Position numbers and translations under genes: made by a program. The notes beneath the pieces were generated by a model, which was given only the letters and a program-made list of their open reading frames with translations, was not told the DNA's origin and ran no database searches. Source: an uncultured Tenacibaculum sp. (GTDB lineage Bacteria > Bacteroidota > Bacteroidia > Flavobacteriales > Flavobacteriaceae). Taken from it: 64,000 bases of DNA. Shown here piece after piece: positions 37,313 through 46,598 of this stretch. The stretch's first letter is position 1. Every line of letters begins with the position of its first letter. Where the stretch lies: NCBI GenBank assembly GCA_947497895.1, contig CANMIL010000004.1:186001-250000 (forward strand), given 5' to 3'.

Positions 37313-38956
37313 ATGTTAAAAAGAATTATTACTACTTGTTTCGCTCTATTTATTGGGTTTTCTTGTTTTTCTCAAACCTCACTTTTTCATCATACGAAAA
37401 CGTTTACGCGACAGGATTCGCTTCGAGGAACAATTACTCCTGAAAGAGCGTGGTGGGACTTAACTTACTACCATTTAAACATATCAGTTAATCCTGATAA
37501 AAAATTCATTAATGGTAAAAACACCATTCAGTATAAAGTTTTAAAACCTGCTTCGAGACTTCAAGTAGATTTGCAACCCCCTTTAAGAATTATTAAAGTG
37601 ACGCAAAATGGGAAAGAACTAAATGTTCAATCGGAAAGAAATGCCCATTTCGTTGAATTGCAAGAACAACAAAAAATTGGAGCTGTAAATTCTATTGATG
37701 TTTATTATGAAGGGAACCCTAAAGAAGCTATTAGAGCTCCATGGGACGGAGGGTTCTCTTGGAAAAAAGATAAAAACGGAAAACATTTTGTAGCTACATC
37801 CTGCCAAGGTTTAGGAGCGAGTGTGTGGTGGCCTAACAAAGATCATATGTATGATGAAGTTGACAGCATGGCGATTAGTGTTCGTGTTCCAAATAACCTT
37901 ATGGATATTTCAAATGGAAGACTTCGAAAAGTTGAAAAACATTCTGATGAAACGACTACCTACCATTGGTTCGTGAACAATCCAATTAATAATTACGGAG
38001 TAAATGTAAACATTGGTGACTATGTTCATTTTTCTGAAAAGTATCAAGGAGAAGGTGGCGAACTAGATCTAGAATATTATGTATTAAGAGACAATCTTGA
38101 AAAAGCCAAAGTTCATTTTAAAGACGCTCCGAAAATGCTAAAAGCCTTTGAACATTGGTTTGGAAAATATCCATTTTATGAAGATAGTTTTAAATTAGTT
38201 GAAGTTCCTTATTTGGGTATGGAACACCAGAGCTCTGTTACCTACGGAAATCAATATAGAAAAGGGTATTTAGGAAGTGATCTTTCTGGAACTGGTTGGG
38301 GATTGAAATTTGACTTTATCATTATTCACGAAGCAGGACATGAATGGTTTGCTAACAATATTACAAACAAAGATATTGCTGACATGTGGATTCATGAGAG
38401 CTTTACTGCGTATTCTGAGAATCTATTTTTAGATTATTATTACGGTAAAAAAGCCTCTGCCGAATATGTAATTGGGACACGTAGATCCATACAAAATGAC
38501 ATTCCAATTATTGGTCAATATGGTGTAAATAGTGAAGGTTCGGGCGATATGTACTATAAGGGAGCAAATATGTTGCACATCATTCGTCAATTGATTAATA
38601 ATGATGAACAATGGCGCAAAATTTTACGAGGATTGAATAAAACATTCTATCACCAAACGGTAACTACACAGCAAGTAGAAAATTATTTAATTCAAGAATC
38701 TGGAATTGACTTGACGAAAATATTTGATCAGTATTTAAGAACGGTTAAAATTCCAAACTTTGAGTACAAACTAATAAAAGGTCAATTGAAATATAGATGG
38801 ACGAATGTGGTTGACAATTTTAATATGCCTTTAAATGTATATCTTGGGAAAGAAGCTACCCTACTTAAGCCTACTCAAGAATGGCAAACTCTGAAAACAA
38901 ACACTAATAGCGTAACTGTTGATCCTAATTTTTATGTTAGCGTTAACAAGTTATAA
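37313..38956 (+). CDS. Secreted M1 family metallopeptidase
   Basis: A 547-residue zinc aminopeptidase-like protein with a signal peptide ending near SCFSQ. The zinc site is HEAGH (His339, His343) plus Glu362, exactly the M1 spacing of 18 residues; the substrate-binding GxMEN position reads LGMEHQS. It lacks the long C-terminal helical domain of PepN, as is usual for secreted Bacteroidota members. ATG 37313 is preferred to TTG 37304. It is 16 bp upstream of the GH109-like gene, indicating an operon. Confidence 0.92.
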   Translation: MLKRIITTCFALFIGFSCFSQTSLFHHTKTFTRQDSLRGTITPERAWWDLTYYHLNISVNPDKKFINGKNTIQYKVLKPASRLQVDLQPPLRIIKVTQNGKELNVQSERNAHFVELQEQQKIGAVNSIDVYYEGNPKEAIRAPWDGGFSWKKDKNGKHFVATSCQGLGASVWWPNKDHMYDEVDSMAISVRVPNNLMDISNGRLRKVEKHSDETTTYHWFVNNPINNYGVNVNIGDYVHFSEKYQGEGGELDLEYYVLRDNLEKAKVHFKDAPKMLKAFEHWFGKYPFYEDSFKLVEVPYLGMEHQSSVTYGNQYRKGYLGSDLSGTGWGLKFDFIIIHEAGHEWFANNITNKDIADMWIHESFTAYSENLFLDYYYGKKASAEYVIGTRRSIQNDIPIIGQYGVNSEGSGDMYYKGANMLHIIRQLINNDEQWRKILRGLNKTFYHQTVTTQQVENYLIQESGIDLTKIFDQYLRTVKIPNFEYKLIKGQLKYRWTNVVDNFNMPLNVYLGKEATLLKPTQEWQTLKTNTNSVTVDPNFYVSVNKL

Positions 38957-38972
38957 ATAACTACACCTATTT

Positions 38973-40364
38973 ATGAACAGAAAAAACTTTATACAATCCT
39001 TACTTGGAGCTTCAGCATTTATCTCGCTTCCATTCTCTTCTTATGCGAACGATCATGATGCCTTATCTGAAGCTATCAAGTCGACTTCAAAAACTACCAA
39101 AGGAAACTTATTTGGTTTTAAAGCTTCACCAATAAAAAAAGTAAAAGTTGGAATTATTGGTTTAGGTAACAGAGGAACTACCCTTCTTCAAATGTTTGAA
39201 TGGCTAGTTGCTCAAGGGCATTGTGAAATTGTTGGACTTTCTGATTTACAAGAAAAGAAAGTTCAAAAAGCTGCAGAACGCTTAAAGCAATGGCAAAAGA
39301 AGAAGCCAAAGACCTACTTTGGAAATGATACAGAATGGAAAAAACTAGCTCAAGAAGATGATATCGATTTATTGTTAATTGCGACTCCTTGGGAATATCA
39401 CGCTCCAATGTGTATTTACGGTATGAACCAAGGTAAGCACGTTGCTTGTGAAGTTCCTTTAGCATATACTTTAAGTGAATGTTGGGAACTCATCGAAACT
39501 GCAGAAAAAAATCAGAGGCACTGTATTATGATTGAAAACTGTTGTTATAATGAAGAAGAGCTTTTTGTTTTAAATATGATTGAAAACGGCGTGTTTGGAG
39601 ATATTACTCATACAGAAGGAGCTTATCTTCATGATTTAAGGGCACACATGTTGAGCAACGATTATTACGAAGATCAATGGAGGTTAAAGCATCATATTGA
39701 AAGAGATGGTAACTTTTATACAACCCATGGTTTAGGGCCAATCAGTTTTTATCTTAATATTGGTAGAGGTGATACTTTTGATCATTTAACCTCAATGAGT
39801 TCTAGGGAGTTGAATTTAAGTGAAACAGCAAAAAGGCTAGGTTCTCCTTACAAAGATTTTAAATGTGGTGATATGAATTCGACCATGATAAAAACTGCTA
39901 AAGGAAAAACCATTTTATTACAGTTCGATGTGCACACTGGGCGTCCATACTCAAGAATTAACAAAGTCGTGGGAACCAAAGCTACTCACGATGGATATCC
40001 AAGCCGCTTGTATATTGACAAAGAAGAATTAGCTTACTGGGGACATCAATGGCTTTCTGAAGACGATTACAAAACATATCAAAGTAAATACACACATCCA
40101 ATCATTAATAAACTGAAAAAAATCAGTCAAAGTTTTAAACAAGGACATGGTGGTATGGATTTTGTGATGATATACCGATTAATTAGATGTTTAAACTTAG
40201 GGTTACCTCTTGACATTAATGCATATGACAGTGTGATGTGGAGTGCTGTTACTCCATTATCTGAAATTTCTGTGGCAAGCAAAAGTATGTCAGTTCCTAT
40301 TCCAGATTTCACCAATGGACAATGGAAAAAGGAAAACCCTCTTGAAATTATGAGAGACTTTTAA
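38973..40364 (+). CDS. GH109-type Gfo/Idh/MocA glycosidase (putative alpha-N-acetylgalactosaminidase)
   Basis: A 463-residue protein with an N-terminal export signal of Tat-like form (NRKNFIQSLLGASAF; Arg-Lys rather than Arg-Arg) and a Rossmann motif GIIGLGNRG. The middle matches GH109: EVPLAYTLSECW, MIENCCYNEEE, TEGAYLHDLR, THGLGPISFYLNIGRGD, SSREL, FDVHTGRPYSR. Residues equivalent to the recalled active site are Glu160, Tyr192 and His252. GH109 enzymes use bound NAD to cleave alpha-GalNAc. It is 12 bp before a sugar nucleotidyltransferase. An inactive or differently specific oxidoreductase is the alternative. Confidence 0.82.
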   Translation: MNRKNFIQSLLGASAFISLPFSSYANDHDALSEAIKSTSKTTKGNLFGFKASPIKKVKVGIIGLGNRGTTLLQMFEWLVAQGHCEIVGLSDLQEKKVQKAAERLKQWQKKKPKTYFGNDTEWKKLAQEDDIDLLLIATPWEYHAPMCIYGMNQGKHVACEVPLAYTLSECWELIETAEKNQRHCIMIENCCYNEEELFVLNMIENGVFGDITHTEGAYLHDLRAHMLSNDYYEDQWRLKHHIERDGNFYTTHGLGPISFYLNIGRGDTFDHLTSMSSRELNLSETAKRLGSPYKDFKCGDMNSTMIKTAKGKTILLQFDVHTGRPYSRINKVVGTKATHDGYPSRLYIDKEELAYWGHQWLSEDDYKTYQSKYTHPIINKLKKISQSFKQGHGGMDFVMIYRLIRCLNLGLPLDINAYDSVMWSAVTPLSEISVASKSMSVPIPDFTNGQWKKENPLEIMRDF

Positions 40365-40376
40365 ATTGAAAAACAA

Positions 40377-41285
40377 ATGGGATTAACACTTTTAGTAATG
40401 GCTGCTGGTATGGGTAGTCGCTTTGGAGGCTTGAAACAACTAAGCCCAATTAATAATTTTAATGAAACTATTATCGACTACTCTGTTTTTGATGCTAAAA
40501 GAGCAGGGTTTACTAAGGTTGTTTTTGTAATTCGAAAAGAGTTTGAAAATGACTTTAAAAATCAAATTACCCATAAATACAAAAATCATATTGAGGTAGA
40601 TTTTGTATATCAAGATACTAAGGATCTACCTCAAGGTTTTGAAACGAATCCTGATAGAGAAAAGCCATGGGGAACGGGGCATGCCATTTGGTGTTGCAGA
40701 AAAAACATTTCAGATAATTTTGCTGTTATCAACGCCGATGACTTCTATGGTAATGAATCTTTTAAAGTAATTGCCGAGCATTTAAACTCATTAAATCCTT
40801 CTGAGCTTCAAAATCAGAGCATGGTTGGTTACAAACTAATTAACACCCTATCCGATAATGGTAGTGTTTCAAGAGGTATTTGTACAGTAAACACAGAACA
40901 TCAAGTAACTTCAATTACAGAACGTACTCAAATTGAGAAAAAAGGTGATACCATTGTTTTTACAGAAGACAATAAAGAGACTATTTTAGGTGCAGAAGAT
41001 ATTGCTTCTATGAATATGTTCGGATTGACTCCAGCTACTTTTGAAGCATTTGAAAATGATTTTAAATCGTTCTTAGCGGCTCGCGGATCTGAATTGAAAT
41101 CTGAATTCTACCTTCCAACGGTTATTAATAATTTAATAGCAAGAAACCAAAGTGGAGTTACCGTACTTCCTACCAATGCGAAATGGTTTGGTATGACGTA
41201 TAAAGAAGATAAAGCTATTGTTGAAACCAACATAAAACAATTAACTGAATCAGGAGAGTATCCTGAAAAACTGTGGAATAATTAG
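40377..41285 (+). CDS. Sugar-1-phosphate nucleotidyltransferase
   Basis: A 302-residue NTP-transferase fold protein. Starts MGLTLLVMAAGMGSRFGGLKQL (pyrophosphorylase signature GxGxRxGxxKQ), with AVINADDFYG as the metal-binding strand and SEFYLPTVINNLI near the end. It should couple NTP to a hexose-1-phosphate. Specificity cannot be read directly; its place between a GH109 gene and a NahK-like kinase suggests UDP-HexNAc formation. Confidence 0.85.
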   Translation: MGLTLLVMAAGMGSRFGGLKQLSPINNFNETIIDYSVFDAKRAGFTKVVFVIRKEFENDFKNQITHKYKNHIEVDFVYQDTKDLPQGFETNPDREKPWGTGHAIWCCRKNISDNFAVINADDFYGNESFKVIAEHLNSLNPSELQNQSMVGYKLINTLSDNGSVSRGICTVNTEHQVTSITERTQIEKKGDTIVFTEDNKETILGAEDIASMNMFGLTPATFEAFENDFKSFLAARGSELKSEFYLPTVINNLIARNQSGVTVLPTNAKWFGMTYKEDKAIVETNIKQLTESGEYPEKLWNN

Positions 41286-41410
41286 TCTTTTTTAATCAGC
41301 TACCTACAGGAAATCCAAAAGGTACTTGAAGGAATACTAATCTAAAATTTCGACACAAGCATCATAGTATTTAAATCTCACTTAGTGAGGAAAAAAAATT
41401 TAGAACTATC

Positions 41411-41430
41411 AACCTCATTGAGGTTTTTTG
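41411..41430 (+). terminator. Probable terminator after the nucleotidyltransferase
   Basis: AACCTC / GAGGTT hairpin with an ATT loop followed by six T. A second small palindrome, CTCACTTAGTGAG (41377-41389), precedes it. Confidence 0.6.
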
Positions 41431-41466
41431 GTTTAAAATTTCACGAGATAATTTATATTTATTCGA

Positions 41467-42534
41467 ATGACATTAAGCACGATTATTAATTCTTTTGAAG
41501 TAGAGGGGAATTATATTTCATCGGAAACTATTGTTTCAGGTTATATTAATACTACATACAAAATAACAACAAGCAAGTCATCCTATATCCTTCAAAAGAT
41601 TAACCATGCTATTTTTAAAAATGTAGAAGAACTTTCTCAAAATATCATTCGAATCACAGAACATATAACCAAGAAAGTTTCTGACAAGAATGAATTTGTT
41701 TTAAAAGTTATACCTTCCAAAAGCAACAATGGTTTCCATAAAGATTCAGAAGGAAGCTATTGGAGGATGTTCAATTACCTTGAAAACTCAACAACTTTTG
41801 AAGTTTTAGAAAGTAAAGAACAAGCTTTTTCCTTAGGTAGTGCTTTTGCTAATTATCAAAAACTATTAATTGACCTTCCTGAGCCGAACTTATTTGAAGT
41901 TCTTCCCGACTTTCATAATACTCCTTTACGAATAGAGCATTTTAAGAATGCAATCGCGGTCAATTTTGAAAACAGAAAAGAAAATGCTCAAGAAGAAATA
42001 GACTATTTGCTCAACCTTACTTCTGAAATGGGAGAAGTCGTTGCTTTAGGGAACAAAGGAAAAATACCTCTAAGAAGTATTCATCAAGATGCAAAACTAA
42101 GCAATATCCTTTTCAATACGATAAACGATGACTTTTGTATTATAGATCTTGACACGACTATGCCTGGGTATTTATGTTATGACTTTGGTGACGCTGTAAG
42201 AACTGGAATGAACACCGCAGGGGAAGAGGAAAAGGACGTTTCCAAAGCTAGCTTGAATATGGATTTGTTTAAACCTTTTGCTGAAGGTTATGCGAAATCA
42301 TCGCGGGACTTTATTACAAAAGAAGAAATTAAGACATTAGTTTTAGGAGCGAAAACAATTACATACGAACAAGCAATTCGTTTCTTAGCAGACTATTTAA
42401 ACGGTGATATTTATTATCAGACTTCCTACCCTGAAAACAATTTAGTACGAACTAAAATTCAAATAGCTCTTTTAAAAGATATCATAGAAAAATATGATGA
42501 AATGGTTGAATATGTATTAACTCAATACAAGTAA
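41467..42534 (+). CDS. NahK-like N-acetylhexosamine 1-kinase (APH-fold phosphotransferase)
   Basis: A 355-residue aminoglycoside-phosphotransferase-fold kinase. The collinear match to Bifidobacterium NahK, as I recall that sequence, is strong: GYINTTYKI, YILQKIN, FHNTPLRIEHF, the catalytic loop HQDAKLSNIL, the metal motif IIDLDTTMPG, DFGDAVR, and the end RFLADYLNGDIYYQTSYPENNLVRTK. NahK makes GlcNAc-1-P or GalNAc-1-P. It lies 181 bp after the nucleotidyltransferase, with a terminator between, so it may have its own promoter. Confidence 0.83.
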   Translation: MTLSTIINSFEVEGNYISSETIVSGYINTTYKITTSKSSYILQKINHAIFKNVEELSQNIIRITEHITKKVSDKNEFVLKVIPSKSNNGFHKDSEGSYWRMFNYLENSTTFEVLESKEQAFSLGSAFANYQKLLIDLPEPNLFEVLPDFHNTPLRIEHFKNAIAVNFENRKENAQEEIDYLLNLTSEMGEVVALGNKGKIPLRSIHQDAKLSNILFNTINDDFCIIDLDTTMPGYLCYDFGDAVRTGMNTAGEEEKDVSKASLNMDLFKPFAEGYAKSSRDFITKEEIKTLVLGAKTITYEQAIRFLADYLNGDIYYQTSYPENNLVRTKIQIALLKDIIEKYDEMVEYVLTQYK

Positions 42535-42640
42535 CTCTGTATCATAGCTAAAAACCTCCCAACGTTCATTTATCGAAGAAAAACATCTATCTCTAAACCA
42601 AAATATTATGTATTTTGTAATGGATTTTGATGTTTTATAA

Positions 42641-43600
42641 ATGAAAACAAGAAAACGCACTCTTCTAAAAAGATTTGTTTTAATAATTACTTTCTTTCTA
42701 ATCCTACTATCATTATTAGGACAAACGAATCTTGGAAACTTTTCTAGCGACAATAATTCAGAGTTTAACTATATAAACATTGAAAAAAACCGAATTCGGT
42801 ATTTACAAAAAGGAAAAGGAGAAGACATTTTACTAATTCATGGAAGTCCAGGTTCCATTGAAGACTGGCATAAAATTATGGATTCTCTGAGTAAAGACTA
42901 TAGAGTTACTACTTTTGATCGATTAGGGCATGGATATAGTTCAGATCACAAGTATTCAAGTCATATTAAAGATAACGCGATCCTTGTAAATCAAATTATA
43001 AAACAACTCGATTTAATATCACCGTTAATTGTCGGACACTCCTATGGTGGGTCTACTGCCGCATTTATGGCTATAAACGATAATAATTCGAATAGAAAAT
43101 ACATTTTACTCGATTCTCCTTTGTATGAAATTAAAATGCAACCTATCTACGCAATTACAACACTTCCCGCTCTAGGCAAAGGTTTTTCTCTATTGTTTTC
43201 ATATACCATTTCGGATATATTTATCGAGAACGGTCTTAACGATATTTTAGTTTCGATCAATCAAACTGAAAGAAATGCCGTTATTGAACAACGACAAAAA
43301 ATATGGTCGCAGCCTAAGGTTATTTACAACAAATCAATGGAGACAAAAAACTATAATACCGATTTAAAGGAGATTTCAAATAAATACAGTGGTTTAAAAA
43401 GCGATTTCACTCTAATTACTTCTATTGATACACTTAAAACATTCCGAAGAGATTGTGAAAAATTCCATAATGAAGTTCTAAATAGTTCTCTAATACTTTT
43501 AGAAAATACAGGTCATTATATTCAAATTGAAAGACCATGGGCGATTTTAGATATTATTAGAAAAAAAATGAAAAACCAACCCAAAACTTATCAAAATTAA
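42641..43600 (+). CDS. Alpha/beta hydrolase
   Basis: A 319-residue protein with one N-terminal membrane segment (residues ~10-28) that anchors or exports it. HGSPGS forms the oxyanion loop, TFDRLGHGYS follows, and the nucleophile elbow is GHSYGG with Ser134; the catalytic His lies in ENTGHYIQIE near the end. Substrate unknown; no operon partner. Confidence 0.9.
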   Translation: MKTRKRTLLKRFVLIITFFLILLSLLGQTNLGNFSSDNNSEFNYINIEKNRIRYLQKGKGEDILLIHGSPGSIEDWHKIMDSLSKDYRVTTFDRLGHGYSSDHKYSSHIKDNAILVNQIIKQLDLISPLIVGHSYGGSTAAFMAINDNNSNRKYILLDSPLYEIKMQPIYAITTLPALGKGFSLLFSYTISDIFIENGLNDILVSINQTERNAVIEQRQKIWSQPKVIYNKSMETKNYNTDLKEISNKYSGLKSDFTLITSIDTLKTFRRDCEKFHNEVLNSSLILLENTGHYIQIERPWAILDIIRKKMKNQPKTYQN

Positions 43601-43771
43601 AAAGAATTTATTTCCATTTTGCAATTTTCGCAAATATTAAAACTTTCGTTTTTTTGTTTTATCCATTGAAAATCATAATTTTAAAATCGCTAAACGAACC
43701 AAACCCAACCATTTACTTTTCCACCCTTGAATAGACAGTAAAGCTGTTCATTTAATGAATACATCTATTTT

Positions 43772-44356
43772 ATGGATATTAATAATGAAATTAATTCCTT
43801 CATTAAGGAGCAAATGGGATTGGAAGCTTACACTACTAAATGTACTTCCTTATTTGAGAAGTTTATAGATTCTTACCATGAGAGTCAATCTATAAATTCA
43901 GTAAACAATGATTCGAAAGAAATTGCTGGATGTATGGAAGTTATGGATGATTTACAAATGAAACTACGTTTCGTATCATCTATGAAACAAAATATATCCT
44001 CGCAATCTTTAACCCCAGAAGACAGAAGTTTCTTTAACACCCCAAAGTTTCTTCCGTTTCAAAACCAAGTTAAAATTGGCATTCGGATCGCAAAGAAAAT
44101 CGATGAGTTAAATGAAACTTATCAGCAAACTACACATCGTAACATAAACAGCTATTTCGATCTTACCTCGAAAATAGAGATAGTTTATGAAAAAAATGTG
44201 GAAAGCTGGCTATCATCCTGTTGGCAACGTGCTAACAACGCTAAACAAGTATCGTACCCTTTATATTATTACTACCATGACTCCATGGACAACTCTATTA
44301 ATTTATTAGATGGTAAAAAGTATAATCTGGAAACACTAGCAAAGAGGTATGAATAA
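43772..44356 (+). CDS. Protein of unknown function, tandem paralogue A
   Basis: A 194-residue soluble, helical-looking protein I cannot assign to a family. It shares with the next gene an N-terminal KC..LF, a central FFN.P.FLPFQ.Q, then WLSSCWQ.A and a C-terminal LL.G..YNLE. The stop lies 8 bp inside the next gene, so the two are co-translated. The following SUKH gene suggests a contact-dependent toxin-immunity or polyimmunity setting. Confidence 0.7.
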   Translation: MDINNEINSFIKEQMGLEAYTTKCTSLFEKFIDSYHESQSINSVNNDSKEIAGCMEVMDDLQMKLRFVSSMKQNISSQSLTPEDRSFFNTPKFLPFQNQVKIGIRIAKKIDELNETYQQTTHRNINSYFDLTSKIEIVYEKNVESWLSSCWQRANNAKQVSYPLYYYYHDSMDNSINLLDGKKYNLETLAKRYE

Positions 44357-44957
44357 TCAAGTAGCCATAAAAAACAGTATCCTTTCAGAAATGAATCTGA
44401 ATAACCACTCAGAAAAATGCATCAATTTATTCGTAAAATGCTTGAGTGGACTTGAGAAAAAAGAGGAAATTTTCAAATCGCATGGAAATATCCATGACGA
44501 AAAATTAGCACAACATATAAGTGATTTTACTAACCAATGCCGGGCTTTAAACATAATATACCGTCCGCATATCGGGTTTGGAGAAGAACTACTCAACAGT
44601 GAAGATGAGCAATTCTTTAATAAACCTTTGTTTCTACCTTTTCAAAAACAACAAGAAATTATTCACAAAGTAGCGAACTACTATGAAATAAAGGAAGATT
44701 TGTACTTTGAGAAAATTATTGCTCCGATGAATGACATCGTTGACGAATGGCTATCATCATGTTGGCAAAAGGCTAGTGACATTAAAAATTTTGACTCACC
44801 TATTCATCTTTCCATGAACCGACAAGAGCGGAGTTCTGTAAAAACATTGCTAGAAGGCAGTTATTATAATTTGGAATCATCAACTATTAACAGAATTAAA
44901 TTATGGAAAATATTAACAACTTTTGGAAATATCCAGACAAGTACAACCCTAAATTAA
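44349..44957 (+). CDS. Protein of unknown function, tandem paralogue B, with altered C-terminus
   Basis: A 202-residue paralogue of the upstream gene. Its conserved part ends at YNLESS; where the paralogue stops a few residues later, this frame runs on for about 20 residues and overlaps the SUKH gene by 55 bp. An out-of-frame TAA at 44897, six bases before the SUKH ATG, would end the protein cleanly after a one-base shift, so a recent frameshift at the 3' end (or a base error) is likely. Confidence 0.68.
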   Translation: MNNQVAIKNSILSEMNLNNHSEKCINLFVKCLSGLEKKEEIFKSHGNIHDEKLAQHISDFTNQCRALNIIYRPHIGFGEELLNSEDEQFFNKPLFLPFQKQQEIIHKVANYYEIKEDLYFEKIIAPMNDIVDEWLSSCWQKASDIKNFDSPIHLSMNRQERSSVKTLLEGSYYNLESSTINRIKLWKILTTFGNIQTSTTLN

Positions 44958-45400
44958 GTAACGAATTGCTTACTAAGTTTGAGGAGAAATTTACTTACAA
45001 ACTACCAAAGAAATACCAAGAATTATTACAAATGTCTAATGGAGGAATTCCTGTTAAAGGTAATGTAAAAACAAATGCTCACACCAGTTGGGCTAAAGAT
45101 CATGTAGCTATTCTCGATATCAAAGGAATAGAAACAAAAGAGAATGGTGATATTAATCTGGATGCCTCTAGATATTGGTCGAGGCAAGTGCTAGGTCATG
45201 AAGCCACTAAACTGCTGCTTATATGTGATTGTCCTTCTTTAGGAAGCGATGTGGTTCTTTTAGACTACAGAGACTGCGACTCTGCTAATGACGAACCTTG
45301 CATTGTTCATATGGATAATCAATACAAAGCTCCGATAAAAATAGCTGATAATTTCGACGATTTTTTGGATCGACTGTATCATGATTATGAAGAGGAGTAA
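44903..45400 (+). CDS. SMI1/KNR4 (SUKH) family protein
   Basis: A 165-residue protein with the SUKH pattern (LTKFEEKFTYKLPKKYQELLQMSNGGIP near the start, split motifs; LLICDCPSLGSDVVLLDYRD later; NFDDFLDRLY at the end). SUKH proteins are frequently immunity proteins against polymorphic toxins, though single-copy members also have other roles. It ends the operon with the two tandem paralogues and is followed by a bidirectional terminator. Confidence 0.82.
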   Translation: MENINNFWKYPDKYNPKLSNELLTKFEEKFTYKLPKKYQELLQMSNGGIPVKGNVKTNAHTSWAKDHVAILDIKGIETKENGDINLDASRYWSRQVLGHEATKLLLICDCPSLGSDVVLLDYRDCDSANDEPCIVHMDNQYKAPIKIADNFDDFLDRLYHDYEEE

Positions 45401-45409
45401 GAAAATGGA

Positions 45410-45452
45410 TAGCGGAAAAGTAAAGAGGTTCCTCCTTTCTTCTTTTCCGCTA
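45410..45452. terminator. Bidirectional terminator between SUKH and bestrophin genes
   Basis: TAGCGGAAAAG / CTTTTCCGCTA 11-bp inverted repeat enclosing a further AAAGAGG / CCTCCTTT near-repeat, between convergent genes. Confidence 0.7.
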
Positions 45453-45511
45453 TTTCTTTATTCAAAAATAAGTAGTAAAACATCTTAAATTTAGGAAAAC
45501 AAACAAACAAA

Positions 45512-46594
45512 CTACATCTGAATTCCTTGTTGCTCAGCAATTGGCTCAGGAATATCTTCTGGATTATCACCAATCATTTGTCGAATATCTATCTCAATTC
45601 CTCTTGCCATAGTTGTTATCGGAGTATCATTTGCAATCCCTTCAAAAGGATTCTCGGAAACCTCTCCAATTCGCTCCATTGTATGAAAAATCCAAGATAC
45701 AATAACACTAAATGGAATTGATAGCCAAACAAATCCGTTTCCTATAATTTTAATAAAACTCGAAGGTTCTTCATAGCCCTTTAAAATTTGCATTCCAATT
45801 TCATCAAATACATTAATAATTCCAAAAGGTAGCAAGACTATAAATATCCAAACAAAAAATAAATTCAGTGTAGCGAATTGCCTTGGATAAGGAAAATTTT
45901 TAATGCGTTCTAATTTACCTTGAAGCGTAAAAAGCTCAACAATTAAGTTTTCCATTTCTAAAAAAGAAAATTCCCAAATTAACTTTTTCTCTTTTAGTTC
46001 TCTCAATTGTTTTGACTGTAAGTTTAGACAAGCTGATTGTTTATTTTTAGTACTTAATACGAATGCTTTTTCCTCTTCCGACAAATATCCATCTAATTCC
46101 TCTTCCAAAGAAAACTTACGTTCATTAATCTGAATCTTACTCATATATTCTCGATCCGATTTATTCACACTCGACATTTCCCATGGCTTCGGAGCTCTAA
46201 GGGCATGACGTAAGGAAGTCATCCAAGCAACATGCCTTAAAACTAACGTTTTTCTAATTTTAAATAGCTCTTCATCCGATAATTTTTCATGAGCATGTTC
46301 ATTTGAAATAAAATCGTTAAACATAATCGTAATAGAACGCGATGTATTTACAATACCTCCCCAAACTTTTCTTGCTTCCCATAATCTTCCATAGGATGCA
46401 TTGTTTTTAAAACTGACAATAAATGCTAAGGCACTACCCACTAAGGCTATAGGTAACCAAGGTAAATGAATAAATTTCCAATCGAAAATTACATAAAGTG
46501 CAGTCGGTATTGTTGCTATAATAATGAATTTATAAATATTCCTTCTCGTCCATCCAAGCATTGCTATTACTGAATAGTTCCTTCTTGTATACAT
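45512..46594 (-). CDS. Bestrophin family ion channel protein
   Basis: A 360-residue membrane protein of the bestrophin/UPF0187 family. Strings include RRNIYKFIIIATIPTALYV, the family-typical SFKNNASYGRLWEARKVWGGIVN and RNPFEG-like ENPFEGIANDTPIT. About four membrane segments. Bacterial homologues form pentameric anion or cation channels. It is 4 bp downstream of the peroxiredoxin-like gene in a redox operon. Confidence 0.9.
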   Translation of the reverse strand: MYTRRNYSVIAMLGWTRRNIYKFIIIATIPTALYVIFDWKFIHLPWLPIALVGSALAFIVSFKNNASYGRLWEARKVWGGIVNTSRSITIMFNDFISNEHAHEKLSDEELFKIRKTLVLRHVAWMTSLRHALRAPKPWEMSSVNKSDREYMSKIQINERKFSLEEELDGYLSEEEKAFVLSTKNKQSACLNLQSKQLRELKEKKLIWEFSFLEMENLIVELFTLQGKLERIKNFPYPRQFATLNLFFVWIFIVLLPFGIINVFDEIGMQILKGYEEPSSFIKIIGNGFVWLSIPFSVIVSWIFHTMERIGEVSENPFEGIANDTPITTMARGIEIDIRQMIGDNPEDIPEPIAEQQGIQM

Positions 46595-46598
46595 ATAT

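Noticed and set aside
41377..41389. CTCACTTAGTGAG palindrome as a second terminator
   Set aside because: One-base centre and A-rich rather than T-rich downstream sequence; the hairpin at 41411 fits better.
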